Source: Trichostrongylus colubriformis
Taxonomy: Eukaryota > Nematoda > Chromadorea > Rhabditida > Trichostrongylidae
Assembly (NCBI GenBank): GCA_963978905.1
Contig: OZ022260.1
Span: 44,847,551 to 44,911,550, forward strand
DNA: 64,000 bases
Direction: 5' to 3'
The stretch's first letter is position 1; each line of letters begins with the position of its first letter. A program made the position numbers and the translations under genes. Below the pieces are notes generated by a model. It saw only the letters and a program-made list of their open reading frames with translations. It made no database searches and had not been told where the DNA came from. Below, one piece after another: positions 23,214 through 47,850 of the stretch.

Positions 23214-24280
23214 ATGGATCAAGCAGCGAGTGATTCAAATCACAATTTGCAGTGCTCGGGAAGCATGTCTCGACCTTGAGTTCGAGCAACTAAATGTGCG
23301 CCTATCATATCTATGATAAGTTGCTCCTCTTAAAACACTTGTCATTTTGCTCCTAGAGATGCACAGCAGATATGGAACGCAGATTGAGGGAAATGACATC
23401 CCTGCTTCGAACCTCATTTTGAAAGGCTACTTTGACCTACCATCCTTCCTTTGTGAGGCCCAGTACAAAGCGAAGGCCACCTTGCTCACGTCAATGTTTC
23501 ATTTACCTAAACGGGTCTGGTAGTAAATGAAGGTGAGAACCTTGCAATGTATGCCACGCTAGCTAATGACTTATTATCACCTCGCCTGAGGTACAAGGAA
23601 CTTCAGCCTCACAGCTTGCACATAGTAGATCGACTTCAGAGTCGCAGTATCGTATTTTCCATTGTCGGAGGTGGCAGTTGCGCTTGTCTTTGAACAGGTG
23701 CGCGAGTAACATATTGTACGTGAGTGCTCTGTAACATGACTATGAAATTAATGAGCGATTTTGATGTTTCGTGAAAACTTCTTTGAGGATGCGGTAGAAT
23801 CACGAGCATCTTAATGAGCGAGGCGAACCACGAAAAAGAACCATGATTTCGAATTTCTCGATCATTGCCGATTGTATCCAATCGTGGGCTGCAGAAAAAC
23901 ATCTTCTTTCTTCCATACATGATCAAAAAAATTATCAAAATGACTCCTGATTTATTTACAGGAAAAATGTCAATAATTCGCAAGACTGTCTGCATGGTGT
24001 GCGAGCAGCTGACACCGATTAATTGTCTGGAATTAGATATTCGCTCGAGTCATTCAATGGAGCATTTTTCACACAGCGAACGTCGACCATGAGAATGGCT
24101 GATGCTTGAATGCAAGGGTTGCCGAATTTTCATGCGGAAACAGCTTGACAAGTAACAAATGTCTCGAAGAGATGATGAGGAACGGAACGATTTGTTTTTC
24201 AGAATGTTTGACTCCGGTGCCTTTAGATCTAAAGATTCAACTATTTCATGCTTCAATGAGCAGATTGGTACATATCAGGT
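23214..24280 (+). other. Possible coding exons, unassigned
   Basis: Several stretches have acceptor-like starts and open frames that read like protein: 23214-23295 (WIKQRVIQITICSAREACLD...), 23359-23520 (HSRYGTQIEGNDIPASNLIL...), 23640-23697 (VAVSYFPLSEVAVALVFEQ), 23963 onward (MSIIRKTVCMVCEQLTPINC...) and 24202-24270 (CLTPVPLDLKIQLFHASMSR). I could not join them in consistent splice phase and do not recognise a family. They may be a real gene with missed exons, a decayed gene or chance. Confidence 0.25.
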
Positions 24281-24908
24281 TATTCTATAAGTATTATCCT
24301 ACTACATACATATTATATAATCCGCTATTGTCTGGATGTGTGCGCGTTGTTTGGTGTGTGTGCTTGGGTTTGAATTTTCATTTGTCTTTTTGTCAGGAAA
24401 CTCATATTTTTCTCAAGTGATGTGGATGGTGTCACGGAAACATGAATACTGGGTGATCCATACTGATAGCATCTGATAAATGCCGGTAAGGAGTGTCAAA
24501 AAGCTACTGCCACCAGATTCGTTGCACCTTTTGGGATAACGATGGAGCGTTGACATCATGTGCTCATGCGGAGTGGTTCGGGAACATCAACAGTGGTTTA
24601 CCCCAATTGATAACGGCTGATAGGATTTGATGAGAAGCGTCAAAAGGCAAATGACGCCAAATCCGCTCCGTTTTCTTGGTAACCCTAAAGCATTGATGCT
24701 CAGACATAGGTGTTTTTTTGAGAGGTGGAACAGGGACATTTATGATGGATGATCTCAATTGATATGGGGCATCGACGATGGACGAGCTTAATTGATAACA
24801 GCTGATAAGGGCGGTAAGAGTCACTAACAAGTGTATGGAATGAAACCCCAGCGATGTTGACTTCTATTGCTCTTATTCATAAAGATATTCCATTATCCGT
24901 CTTTCTCA

Positions 24909-25044
24909 CTCCTCGCAATGACCTATCAACAAAATCCTCTGAACCACTACACGCTTGACACTAATGTACTTGACCGCTCCTCGCAATGACCTATCAACAA
25001 AATCCTCTGAACCACTACACGCTTGACACTAATGTACTTGACCG
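24909..25044. repeat. Exact tandem duplication, 68-bp unit
   Basis: The unit CTCCTCGCAATGACCTATCA...AATGTACTTGACCG occurs twice head to tail (24909 and 24977) without a difference, so the duplication is recent or an assembly artefact. Confidence 0.9.
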
Positions 25045-25269
25045 AACTGTCAAGGTCCCACATTGAACCCGAAAAGGGCGTTGAATTTGATGGCCACCGC
25101 TGTCTAAGACCTTTATCAGCCCTTATCAGTTATTATCACATTCGAGCTTCAATCCTCAATATTCTGGGACCATTCTCTACATTGCGTGTCAAGTTGAACC
25201 TTCTAGCCAATGCCAACACGAAAGATATTAAGATTAATAAAGCTTACTAGTGTTTCCGTAACACCTGTA

Positions 25270-25505
25270 TGGGCGAAGCAAAGCAAACCGCTTTCGCGGC
25301 GCCGCAATCGCGACGCCTTCAGTACCACTTGCGAATCGATTGCCTTTGGGAGCTTGGTAGAGCGTGGCTGCGTCACCTCTACGCTTCCACCCAGGCCACA
25401 CTGCCTCGCTTGAAGACTGCCATGCCCTGCCACTGGCACTCTAATCCGCCGCGCCGCTTGCCGCGGGCGGCTATGCGATTTCCGCCTAAGTAGCCTCACC
25501 CCACC
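25270..25505. mobile_element. F1-like inverted-repeat element, degenerate ends
   Basis: CGCTTTCGCGGCGCCGCAATCGCGACGCC at the left and GCCGCGGGCGGCTATGCGATTTCCGCCTAAGTAGCCTCACCCC at the right match the subterminal arms of F1, with the same internal GGGAGCTTGGTAGAGCGTGGCTGCGTCACC core. The right end has the GGCTCACCCC-type terminus of the 6799 copy. The left terminus is lost. Confidence 0.6.
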
Positions 25506-26084
25506 TATATCACATTCACTCTTCCGCCATCTTCAGAGAATCTCTATATTTCAGACGACTGGAGACATCTTCTAGCCGTTGGATTGACCCTTGAAGGCGA
25601 CAAAAAAATTTATTGATCACGTAAGCAATCTGTTGCGAACAGCAAGTAAACAAGAGCACCTTCTTCCTAGAAGCGCGACAAATCGAGTCACAAGTGGAAA
25701 ACATCAGAGAGGGGACACAAAAATCTCTATGTACACATGTCATGGTAAAATGCTGCAAACTTATTTTAGCCAAATCAATCAATCAATGAAATGGGAGTGT
25801 CTATTCCTGAGTAAGGAACTGCAGAACAGCAGCGACACATTCCCAAGAGGAGATCACTAACAAATTGGCATTCGTTGCGACGTGGTCGCATAGGTGTTGT
25901 GGGAACGAACGCTTACAGGAATCGCTGGCTGAGGGATTCGTGGCACAGCAGGCTGGTAGCCGTGCTTATCAGCGACTGGTGACCTGAACAAGAATATTTT
26001 ATTTATTTACAAGTTGGCTGGCGCACACTACTGTGCGCGAAACACCATGTGCGTAAGTAGGTCTGTCTTTTTATCAGGAAACTC

Positions 26085-26349
26085 ATGACAGAAAAATCGC
26101 TTCGCGGCGTCGCACTCGCGGCGCCATCAGTTGCCGCATCAATTGCCCTTGGGAGACCGGCAGAGCGTGACTGCATCACCTCTGCACTTCCACTCATGCC
26201 ACACTGCCTCTTGCATCCATGCCACACTGCCTCCTGTACCCATGTCACACTGCCTCGCTTAACTGCCATACCCTGCCACTGGTACTCGCACCCGCCGAGC
26301 CGCTCGTCGCGCGCGGCCACGCGATTTTCCGTCATAAGTGTACACACCC
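26085..26349. mobile_element. F1 inverted-repeat element downstream of Frizzled
   Basis: Left arm AAAAATCGCTTCGCGGCGTCGC, right arm CGCGATTTTCCGTCATAAGTGTACACACCC. The left terminus is altered (ATGACAG without GGGTGTGTGCAC). Immediately right of it is a run of about 13 C. It lies about 100 bases beyond the Frizzled stop codon on the 3' side. Confidence 0.65.
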
Positions 26350-26446
26350 TTTACCCCCCCCCCCCCATACGCGAATCCGCAGGCTGCTACGCGATCTCAG
26401 CTCTATATCAACGCGTCGCATGTGAGCATAGGGCCCCAAAAATCTG

Positions 26447-39076
<12,630 letters not shown>

Positions 39077-40389
39077 CACTGTCGATCACTGAATCGATAC
39101 AGCTGGTCAGTAGGATCAGGTGTTTAGTATACAGTCGAGATGACAACCACGCACGGCGTGCACGACGGCTACTCCGCCGCTGTGCTGCCTGCTTCTGGGA
39201 GGCGGAGTCGAGCGCGGACGCTGTCGTCTCTGCGGAAGTCGTACTTCCTCTGTTCTATCCCGTCTCAGCATTTCAACTTCACGTACTATCTCCCTGGCTC
39301 TTCACTGGAGTCTCGCTGCTTCGCTCGATCCATCGGAGCCGTTGCTTCCTACCCACACCCTCCACCAACACCATGTTCCCTTGTCATTTGGGAGGGATTT
39401 GGAATACAGGTCGTTTATCAGGCGAATAGAGCGATTTGTCATAGTGTCGCGCAGTTCCTCGACAGATCAGAAGTTGAAGAGGGAACATGCAACTCGAAAA
39501 GATGGCCTAACTAATGTAAGTTCTACATATCACATGAAGCGGTTACAAACTGGATTGACCGCTACAGTACTCCATATTAGGAAGAATCTGCATCGAAATT
39601 TGTGGCGATACCCTCTTCCGCCGGATTCTATACGATTCCGCGCTATCGTCTGATGTGAGTCTCGTTAGGGCGTCTTTTGCTGATTGAATCCAATTTGTGT
39701 CGCAACAAACTCATCTCAGTAATTTGCAGATTTCGCAGCTCAGCGTGATTTCTCCATAATGCTATACTCCTATGGAACATTTCAAAGACTCGCTGATGCC
39801 ATCAGAAACAAGAAGGTGTCATTCAGCCATCGAGATTTCTTTTCCATACGACTTCTGTCCCTCCATCATGTAGCCATCGGAAGGTTCAGGAATATCGTAA
39901 AGTGTTGAAGTCACCATACACATTTAGTTACAGTGGTTATACAATATAGAAATTTTTTTCGAAAATCCAAAAAATGCCGTGAGTGTCTTGCATAGCATCA
40001 GAGAGCGCTGTGCCATAAGGTTGTTTCATGTGCTTTGATTTTTCAGGGAGATTCTTGCCAAAGGATTCTAATGGAAATGCTCCTACCTTTTGTTTCCTGG
40101 CCATTATAGCAAGAATTTGGAAATACTGCTGTGAAACAACTAACTCGAAGTGGCGTTGTTCCACTCGTGCGGTGGTGGACTGGGTGAGTGTCTCTGACAT
40201 ACGGGGTTTCTCCGGTGTTTTCTTAGATCTCCGCCAAAACCGCTGGGGAGATGAGGTGATTGGCGGTGTAGTGGACAAAATCCTGGTCTTGAGCCACGTT
40301 TAGGGACGATTTGGTCGAAACGTCAGGCCATCAATAAATGTTCCACCCAACAACATCGTTGACAACAGAAGAAGCTCTAAAGTAATATA

Positions 40390-40826
40390 GATGGCGAGGT
40401 TCTACGAAGAGAGAAGTTGGAATTTGTTACTGCTATGAAAGCCCTTGAATAAGTTCTCAACTTCCTGAAAATCTCAAAACGACAGCATCACTTCCCCACA
40501 AAGTACCAGCAGGACTGAACAGAGGATTGCAGTGTGGAGAGAAAGCCGAGATCTCTTCGCTTCGCTTTCCTAATAACCAGCGACTTAGCCTTCCATGCAG
40601 ACAACTTTTCATCGCGATAATATACATATGTATTGATATAATTTACGGTGGTACAAAGCTGTGGTGGTGTCTTCTCATCTGACCTTTGAAAATTGACCCT
40701 TTTGCGAGCGCGCGCTAAGCCGAGCAACGGAAACTCACTATCGCTCAATCTCGAAGGTCTACTAGCTCAGCATTCATGCTGGTAGCAAATTCCAACTTCT
40801 CTTCGTAGAACCTCGGCATTGATATT
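40390..40826. repeat. Inverted-repeat element, about 435 bp
   Basis: CGAGGTTCTACGAAGAGAGA...GTTGGAATTTG near 40395 is repeated inverted as CAAATTCCAACTTCTCTTCG...AGAACCTCGG near 40818, giving terminal arms of about 32 bp. No internal coding region is recognised. Confidence 0.7.
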
Positions 40827-40860
40827 CGTTTGGACTTCTTCTGTTATGCCAGCGAGGTTG

Positions 40861-41138
40861 TAAGGTTAAATATTTATTTAAGCCCTAACGTTTGACCAGA
40901 TCGTCTTCTGACAGAGGACTTCGATTTACCTGCGTTTCATGAGGTCAGCAACCTCTCGGGACTTTCCGGTGAGTGATCCCACATTCAGAGTCCCAATTCG
41001 AACTAGCTTCTTTGGCCGAGGTCGTTCAACTCTCGGTAGCCCTCGCATACTGGACGCAGAACTCGGGCGGGGGTTCTGCGTGTCACTTCCGGGTGACGTC
41101 CTAGCCTTATAACTGATTCTTTGTACGACTTCAGACAT
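40861..41138 (-). mobile_element. Non-LTR retrotransposon fragment (endonuclease N-terminus and LINE-like 3' tail)
   Basis: On the minus strand, 41138-40926 encodes a start with RIGTLNVGSLTGKSREVADL, the first beta strand of an APE-type LINE endonuclease (N-V-G-S-L-T-G-K). The frame then stops abruptly at MKRR and is followed by GAAGACGATCTGGTCAAACG and a TTAAATAAATATTTAACC end, like a LINE 3' terminus. The rest of the endonuclease and the reverse transcriptase are missing. A tRNA-Leu-like sequence lies about 100 bases upstream in the same orientation. Confidence 0.7.
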
Positions 41139-41240
41139 TTTTGATGTGACGAGGTTTGTCCATCAGCCGGCCTGTCAACCTGGGCCTGACGCTGGTATCG
41201 TCACCATTTTTGCAATTTTTGCAAGGCATGGTAGTACCCC

Positions 41241-41316
41241 GGCAGGGATCGAACTCACTGGCTCTTTCTAAGTGCAGACTTGAGTCTACACCCTTAACCA
41301 CTCGGCTATCCCTGCC
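41241..41316 (-). pseudogene. tRNA-Leu(CAA)-like sequence
   Basis: GGCAGGG...CCCTGCC pair as a terminal stem, TAGCCGAGTGGTTAAGG is a class II D arm, and GTAGACTCAAGTCTGC reads as a CAA anticodon loop shortened by one base. GAGTTCGATCCC is a B box, but the 3' strand of the T stem is missing, so this is not a functional tRNA. It precedes LINE-derived sequence in the same orientation and may be a SINE head. Confidence 0.5.
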
Positions 41317-43391
41317 TCACACATGTAGTACCACATAGTTAGAAATTTATTGTTGCGTGATTGCAAGCCGTAATCGCAAACCTGGCACACCTAGTAGTCT
41401 CAGAAAGAATGATCAGTATCAGGACTCACACACAGTCCCGCAGAAGGAAGTCAAAGAATACTACAGGTGAGGAGAGCACTGCGAGCCCTACATACTACGA
41501 CCTCTCTCTTCTGGTTACTCAGAGAAATACAGTGGACTCGAAACATTATGTAAAACACTGTGCTTTGTAAAGTGGTCCAGAAAATTTTTGATGCCTCAGC
41601 GGTTTTCCAAACACACTATTGATAGCCGGCGGGTTTTCTCTTGGGACTAACGCGGCTTTGTGACCGGGGCTGCTGACGTATGACAAACCGACATGCTTAG
41701 GTTCGGTCATAACTCAAACGTCCTCAGAGAACTGCCGGAGCGAAGTCTCGCAGTCGCGAAAGCAAATCTGACACAAAACAGGGACAAAAAGCTTTTGCGG
41801 TGTTCAGATGGTTCTGGCACTGCGATAGAACTCGCCGTCTCCGACCACATGGAAAATTTTTGGACAAAATTATTAACAATGCTGCCCCACGGCCAAAATA
41901 TCTTCGTGAAACCTAAGAATCAGGAGGAAATCATTTATTAAAGCAGCTCAGTGACAAAAGAACTACCGAATTTCTTTCCGCACACGGAGGCTACAAAACC
42001 ATAGGCACCAGTCACTGGGAAAACCCCTCAGAGAGAACTGCCGGAGCGAAGTCTCGCAGTGGCGAAAGCACACGTGCCACAAAACGGATACAAAAGTCTT
42101 CACTCTGAATTTCACACTTACCATACATCTACACTGCTCCAGCTCGAGAGAGTCGAAGATGTCTCACCGCTCTGCATGAGGACGTGCAATGCCTTCTATA
42201 ACGCATTTTTTCCAAAGAAGGGACTGAATATGGCGGAATGGTGCGGGAAACCGCATGCCAACAACACAGCCGATGAAGCCAATGTCAACCTCGTAATAAG
42301 TCAGCGTAAGGGATGACGTAATAATTCTGGGATCGCACCATAAGGGACCAACTATGTTATCAGACGAGCGAATTGCTTCACCACTGGCGGCCGGTTAGTC
42401 CGTTGTGCATTGGTCTAACTCACAACGGGGCCAACTAAGAACTTTGTCACAACCCTCCAGTGACCAGGTGGATCCTAATGACGAACATCTGCATCACGGA
42501 AACATCTCGCCGACGTACATATAGTGGCCGTCGAGATAGCATTTATTTCTTCTTACATGCAGGCATTTTTTCTTATTTACACGTTTTTTTTGTGCTTACG
42601 TATTTGTTTGCTTATAATTTATGCCATCAATAGCATTGTTGCTGCAGTCATTATGTAGAGTTTAGTTTGTACTACGTTCACCGCTCTGCCACTGATGTAC
42701 CGCTCAAGAGTGTGGATTGTTGGTTTGATTACTGCACAGACCACTACTTTGTCATGCAAAAAAGCCCATCGACCGGCGGCCAAAACTCGCTTATTAATCA
42801 CTGACGCTGATAAATTTCATAGGATCCGAAAAAGCTGCCGAATCTTATCTTTTATTACGATGCACTTATCGATGGCCGATGGTTGAGCTGACAGAAATTT
42901 ATGGTCCGATAACGGCACCGGTGGCTTTTCAACTGCTACCTTGGCTGATGCCGGGATGAATTCGCTGAATGACAAAAATTCGGTTGTGTCGAAAGTTTCA
43001 CATAAGGCAAACTGCTGCTGTATGTAACTCACTCACTAAGCATATTTGAGTGAAGTCAGCGGTGGCAACATTCGACGCAAAAATGACTCAAACCAGGGGA
43101 TGTACACTTTGGTCACCTTGTGGTTGTTCAAGTGTCATTAGTGTGAGGAATTTACGGTTGGGGTCAACGTCTGGCATAGGCAAATCAACGACAACCCTAT
43201 AAAATCTTACTATCTGTCCCGCAATCGAAGTGTAGTGGCCATGTTAGAAAGGAAAACAACAAAGACCATCAAATCTGTTAAGGCTTAACTTTGACCAAAT
43301 TGGGGGTATCCTAAAGTAGTTGACTACCCTTAGTGTAGAGGCGTTAACGGAAGCGATATCACCTCATGTAAAAGCTAATTTCTGTTTTCTA

Positions 43392-45004
43392 CAAGGTTGT
43401 CGAAAAAGTTTTTTCGTTTTTCGAAGCAATTTATTTTTACACCTTATTACAAAACACAGAGCATACTATGGAACAGGGTGATCACCATCTTGTTCTACCA
43501 CTCTTTGACACCTTAGAGGCGAATTTGCTATGCTATCCGCATGGAATTGTTCTGGTTTTGATTTGAAGAAGTTGCACGACCATCGTTCCATGTCATCTTC
43601 ATTATCGATGGTTTCTCTTTGAATGGCGTTAAATAGGTAAAGGAAAATACGATAATCGATGAAGCAAGATCGGGGCTATAAGGTCGATGGGGCAGCACTT
43701 TTCATCCAAGCTCGAGAATTTTTCGACGAGTCGCTTTTGCTATATGTGGGCGAGCACTATCGTGTAGGAAAAGAATCGTGTCATGGTTCGGACGTTTCTG
43801 TGTGATTTTCGCGACCAGTAGATACGGCTGCTGACAGTATAGGTCTGCTGTTAGTATAGTGTTGTAAGCCAGCTCCCGCAATCGTTCGTTGTCAACCTGC
43901 GAGGGGGTCCGGACCGGTCAGAATCTTTGACATTGTAGTTGCCTTCTCGAAAGCGAAGTTTGAACCAAAGTTGTGCCACAAGTTCAGACATCGAACCCTC
44001 TTCGAATGCAGCGTTAATACTACGACTGGATTCGGTTGCTGGAGGCCATATTTGAAATCATACAGTAGAATGCCCCGAAAGTATTGCTTCGATATGTACA
44101 GGGGGTGCCAAAAAAAAGTAATTTTGCCCACGGCTCACATCTGCCATTTATACAAAACATAGGGAAACGGAAGAAATGAGAGTACTGGGGCAAAATGTTC
44201 CCGAAATGTTCCTCTAAAAGTAGGAACAAGCTGAGACTCACTACTTTCACTTTCATAAAAATATGGAACCTTCAAGCGGCGCAGTCGGGCTTCAGAGCAC
44301 CCACAGTATCAAGGTCCCCTTAAAATAGTGGAGCCGGGTTCCATGGTAGGTCTTTTGTGGGAAGCTTCCTAAGGATTGGTCCTTCGGTTCATGGAAGTCA
44401 CAGAGCCCCTGCTGCTTGGATAAGGCTGCTATGATCCGAAGTATTATTTTTCATGCCTCAAACCTGCCCCCTGAGGGGCTTCAGTGGTAGGGGCACGTTT
44501 TGGCTCTTGGAAACGAAGGGCGCTGGGAACCCGGAAAAAACGGGATATTTAAGAACACCACCCAGTATGAATCCCCTCAGGTACCCAGAGTGAACGGACC
44601 TTGGCAAGGTTGTGAACGAGGGCGACGAAATTTCGTATTTTGCCCAGTTGAGGTGACACATCTTGTTCGCTCTTTCCTCGCTCCCGTTCCTGCTCGTGCA
44701 GAAGGCTGCCACGGAGTATAGTGATAGAGTGAGGTCTGCTCTTGAATCTGGGGATGGGCATACCTCAACAGAATTTGCTGTAGTTCGACTAAAGTGGTGT
44801 GAAAGTGGACGAGACAAAATTACTTTTTTTTGGCACTCCCTGTATATTTTGCCGAAAAGATTATCCTGGAGATGGTAGACAATAATACCTATAGATGCGT
44901 GTGCACGTGTACTACATGTGTAGTACAAGAAGAAATTGTTGGAAAGCACTTCGGAGGAAAAAAGCACGTATTGAAAAAACGAAAAAACTTTTCCGACAAC
45001 CTAA
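43392..45004 (-). mobile_element. Second mariner relic, with a nested element
   Basis: Left end CAAGGTTGTCGAAAAAG, right end CTTTTCCGACAACCTAA, with TA on both sides (43390-43391 and 45005-45006). The minus strand encodes a decayed C-terminal transposase: ILFLHDSARPHIAKATRR (second Asp) and, after a frameshift or stop, LPHRPYSPDLA (third Asp region). The N-terminal half is not visible. An unrelated 744-bp element occupies 44099-44842; without it this mariner is about 870 bp, so it was internally deleted. It is not close to the 3371 mariner beyond the general TIR start. Confidence 0.8.
44099..44842. mobile_element. TA-flanked element with CAGGGNGTGCC termini, nested in mariner
   Basis: CAGGGGGTGCCAAAAAAAAG...TAATTTTG at the left and its inverse CAAAATTACTTTTTTTTGGC...ACTCCCTG at the right, flanked by TA (44097-44098, 44843-44844). 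This fits a Tc1/mariner-superfamily non-autonomous element. A 47-base match to its left end stands alone at 59633. Internal open frames show no transposase motif. Confidence 0.8.
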
Positions 45005-45984
45005 TATTTTCTCTTACTTTTTTTTCTTTCTCTCTTTTCTTTTCTCTCTCTGTAGTCAGAGGTGATGCTGGGATGTACCTGTGACCATATCCTTTGACTG
45101 TTATGACAGGCATAAATGCACTTGAAATTAGGGCATTTGCACACTGTACGAGCTGAAGGAATCATATCAAACATCTGTACATGAAAAATGCGCAAAAAAG
45201 GAACCCTGGAGATTGTCGTGGAACCAGACTCGTGAAGCTCGATGATTGATTGAGTTGTGGGTATTGGATTAGCAGTAGCCAGTCAGCGGTTGGTCTTTCA
45301 GTATTTTTCCCCGTGTTGTCTTGAAGCTTACCGGACCTTGCTCCCGAACGAGCTTAGTTATAATTTTCCAGAGATATTTCCTCAAAGACTTGGTAGACCA
45401 CGCTGGTTATTAGATATCTTGGAAGTAATCAGAGGCCACTCACGATGAAGCAAATCTAATGATCAAAGTTGTGTACAGTCAATTAACGAAATAAGAAATC
45501 GTTTATTTGCGTATAAGCCGTTTACAAATCGATGGCCGTGCTATTGTAATCGCTTGAGTGCAGTATTCGGACAGTTGGTTTGCTTGCGATTTGAGCCACC
45601 TTCTTGGGCTCATCTGTCGATTGTAAATGAAGGTCTCTATCATCGATCATAACTGGAACCGAGGCAAGGGAGGCAAATGGATGGATGAGACTGACCTAGC
45701 AGTGAGGTCAACGCAGATAGTGGGCCGACGATAACAAGCCGCTGACGGCGAAGACACAAATGATTGCCAACCCGCGGGGTTGGAAGCGGGTTAGAGGGAA
45801 TGGCAAGCGTGCAGTGAACGGGTATGCGGAAAAATCTCGCAAAGGGAGACAGGAAGTTCCCATTACGTGTGGTAATTTCACCCTCATAATCCTTCTTCTC
45901 ATTCTGTTCCTTTATTTATCCTTAACGTGGAAAATGCCCATCCGAATGTGGATAAAGAGGGAGGCTGACTTTATATATTATGAA

Positions 45985-46290
45985 GGATAAAATGTAAAGG
46001 ATAGTTTTTGGCGCTGATCAATCCCTTCCTGGGATGCGTCGCACATTCTAGTTCCATCCAGAATGGAGATGGCTGGCTGGTGACTGTGATGTGGCCTATA
46101 CAATGACTTGCAGTGGCAAGCCGATGAATAGGTCAGTGCTTTAATCCTCCCAGACGTGTCTGGTACCAATTTGCCGACTCCAGAGGGATGGATGGCTTGG
46201 TTGGCTTCGGCGGGCGTTAATGCGGAATTTGATCCTCGCACCATGAGAATGGGGTGTGCGCCACATGTCACTACACCACCTCCGCCCTTT
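45985..46290 (-). mobile_element. tRNA-derived SINE, copy 3
   Basis: Minus-strand copy: GGGCGGAGGTGGTGTAGTGA near 46288, B-box relative GAGGATCAAATTCCGC, body GGTACCAGACACGTCTGGGA, end GGAAGGGATTGATCAGCGCC and a tail TATCCTTTACATTTTATCC. Flanks CTTTATATATTAT and CTTTATAATAATAT look like an imperfect target duplication. Confidence 0.8.
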
Positions 46291-47564
46291 ATAATAATAT
46301 TTCTATCCTTTATATATTATAATCTTACTATATCTATATCTTGCATCTTTGTCACGACTGCTGCAACCGTGCTGAAGACTTCAGCGACCATTCGCATGCA
46401 CTGCATGCGCGCCAGTAATGAGACCTGCCTTTTTTTCATGAAGGTTTGTGATGAGTACAATAAGTCGACGATAAGGCTCCTTCCATACATTTCGTTCTAC
46501 AACAACGAGCAGCAGCCAGAACCTATCCGCACCGTGATTCCTTGAAGGGCAGATGACAATGGCGCGAATATAAGCATTATTTACTGTGACAACCGAAGAT
46601 GGAGAAGGGTGGTCAGCTCGAACGAAACTATTTTCTCTAGCCGATGCTCATTGTAACATGATCAGTACTACTGTGGAAGGTCGCTAAAATCGAATTATAA
46701 TTGTGGATGACCTTCTCAGTTGCCTGCTCGGCTGTTCTACTGTTCCTCGACGCTGATATAAGCCGTCGCTTGACCTCCCCTGCAGAGTGGCACGTCCGCT
46801 GGACGTAGGCTCTTTGGGACCATCATTCATCTTCACTAAATCAAAGCCACCAAGCCGCATACGCATGCAAATTAGCGCAGCCACCAGATTAATACTGCCA
46901 CCCACCATGGGCCAGGGTTGAAGAGGCCTTTGGCCCATAGGGAGCACCACATCTTATTGCAAGCTCAATGCTGCTGCAACTCTCTGGTGTTCACTGCCAT
47001 CGAGCAACAGGGAAGGTGAACACGTATCCTCATAATGTTTCAATAGCGCACTATTGAGTGTAAGTGAAATAAATAAATAAATAACACGTCTGCAAATCAT
47101 TTGGATAAGAGAATCCTTCCGCCGTGGCTCTGTGCGTGCTCTGACGACCAAAAATCGGAAGGAATATGATGGAAACCAAGATCTCACTGTTACAATGGGA
47201 GAAAAATTGATGTTAGAAATTTAAGCAGAACAAAAGATGATAGGGACACAGTTTTCACACTAACAACACCCATACAAACTGGTGTGGAGCCTGAAAAGGC
47301 AGTAGGGGGATAGTTGCTAGGAGAACACGTGATCGGACCGTCTTTTTAAAGCAGCATCAAAAAAAGAATACAGAGTGTTTTCATATTCTTCATACATTAT
47401 TGTGGCATAATTCATCACATTAAAGTCACAATTCCAGTAAAAGTGATTTTGTAAGTTGTACAGTATCAAGTAGGGACGATCCCTGGCTTGGAAATTTCGT
47501 CTCATCTTCACCGTGACAGTCACTATTGAAAGGCTTTTCAATCAGTCAGGGTATATTTTATCAG

Positions 47565-47850
47565 GCGCAGGTGGTGTATGACAGGTGGCGCACACCCCAC
47601 TCCCATGGTGCGGGGATCAAATCCCGCATCAACCCGCGCCTAGGTCAACCAAGTCTTTCATCCCTCCGAGGCCGGCAAATTGGTACCAGACTCGTCTGGG
47701 AAGATAGAAGTACTGACTTGTACATCGCTGGGCACCGCAAGCCATTGTATAGGCCACATCACATTCACAAGCCATCACGATTCTGAATGGAACTAGAATG
47801 TGCTGCGCGTCCCAGGAAGGGACTGATTAACGCCAAAAGCAAACTTAAAC
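47565..47850 (+). mobile_element. tRNA-derived SINE, copy 4
   Basis: GCGCAGGTGGTGTATGACAG, B-box GGGGATCAAATCCCGC, body CCTAGGTCAACCAAGTCTTT...GGTACCAGACTCGTCTGGGA, TATAGGCCACATCACATTCA, end GGAAGGGACTGATTAACGCC. The A-box region has lost a base relative to the other copies. Confidence 0.8.

Larger units (their letters stand above)
20986..26446. other. Intergenic region between convergent genes, mostly repeats
   Basis: It lies between the stop of the repeat-unit gene (+) and the stop of the Frizzled gene (-). It contains a SINE, three F1 elements or variants, an inverted F4 copy, a 68-bp tandem duplication and a few exon-like stretches (23214-24280). The remaining DNA is AT-rich without signals I can support. 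Confidence 0.5.
39077..43391. other. Region upstream of Frizzled without a supported gene
   Basis: The promoter of Frizzled should lie just above 39076. An open frame at 39140-39514 (+) and an exon-like stretch at 39730-39907 have no recognisable motif or coherent splice chain. Structured elements here are the inverted repeat at 40390-40826, the LINE fragment and tRNA-Leu-like head at 40861-41316, and a twice-used 60-base segment (41727-41790 and 42032-42095, AACTGCCGGAGCGAAGTCTC). Confidence 0.45.

Noticed and set aside
39140..39514. 125-codon plus-strand frame upstream of Frizzled
   Set aside because: It lies where the Frizzled promoter should be, has no recognisable motif, and its composition (Ser, Arg and Pro rich) fits a chance frame in GC-rich DNA.
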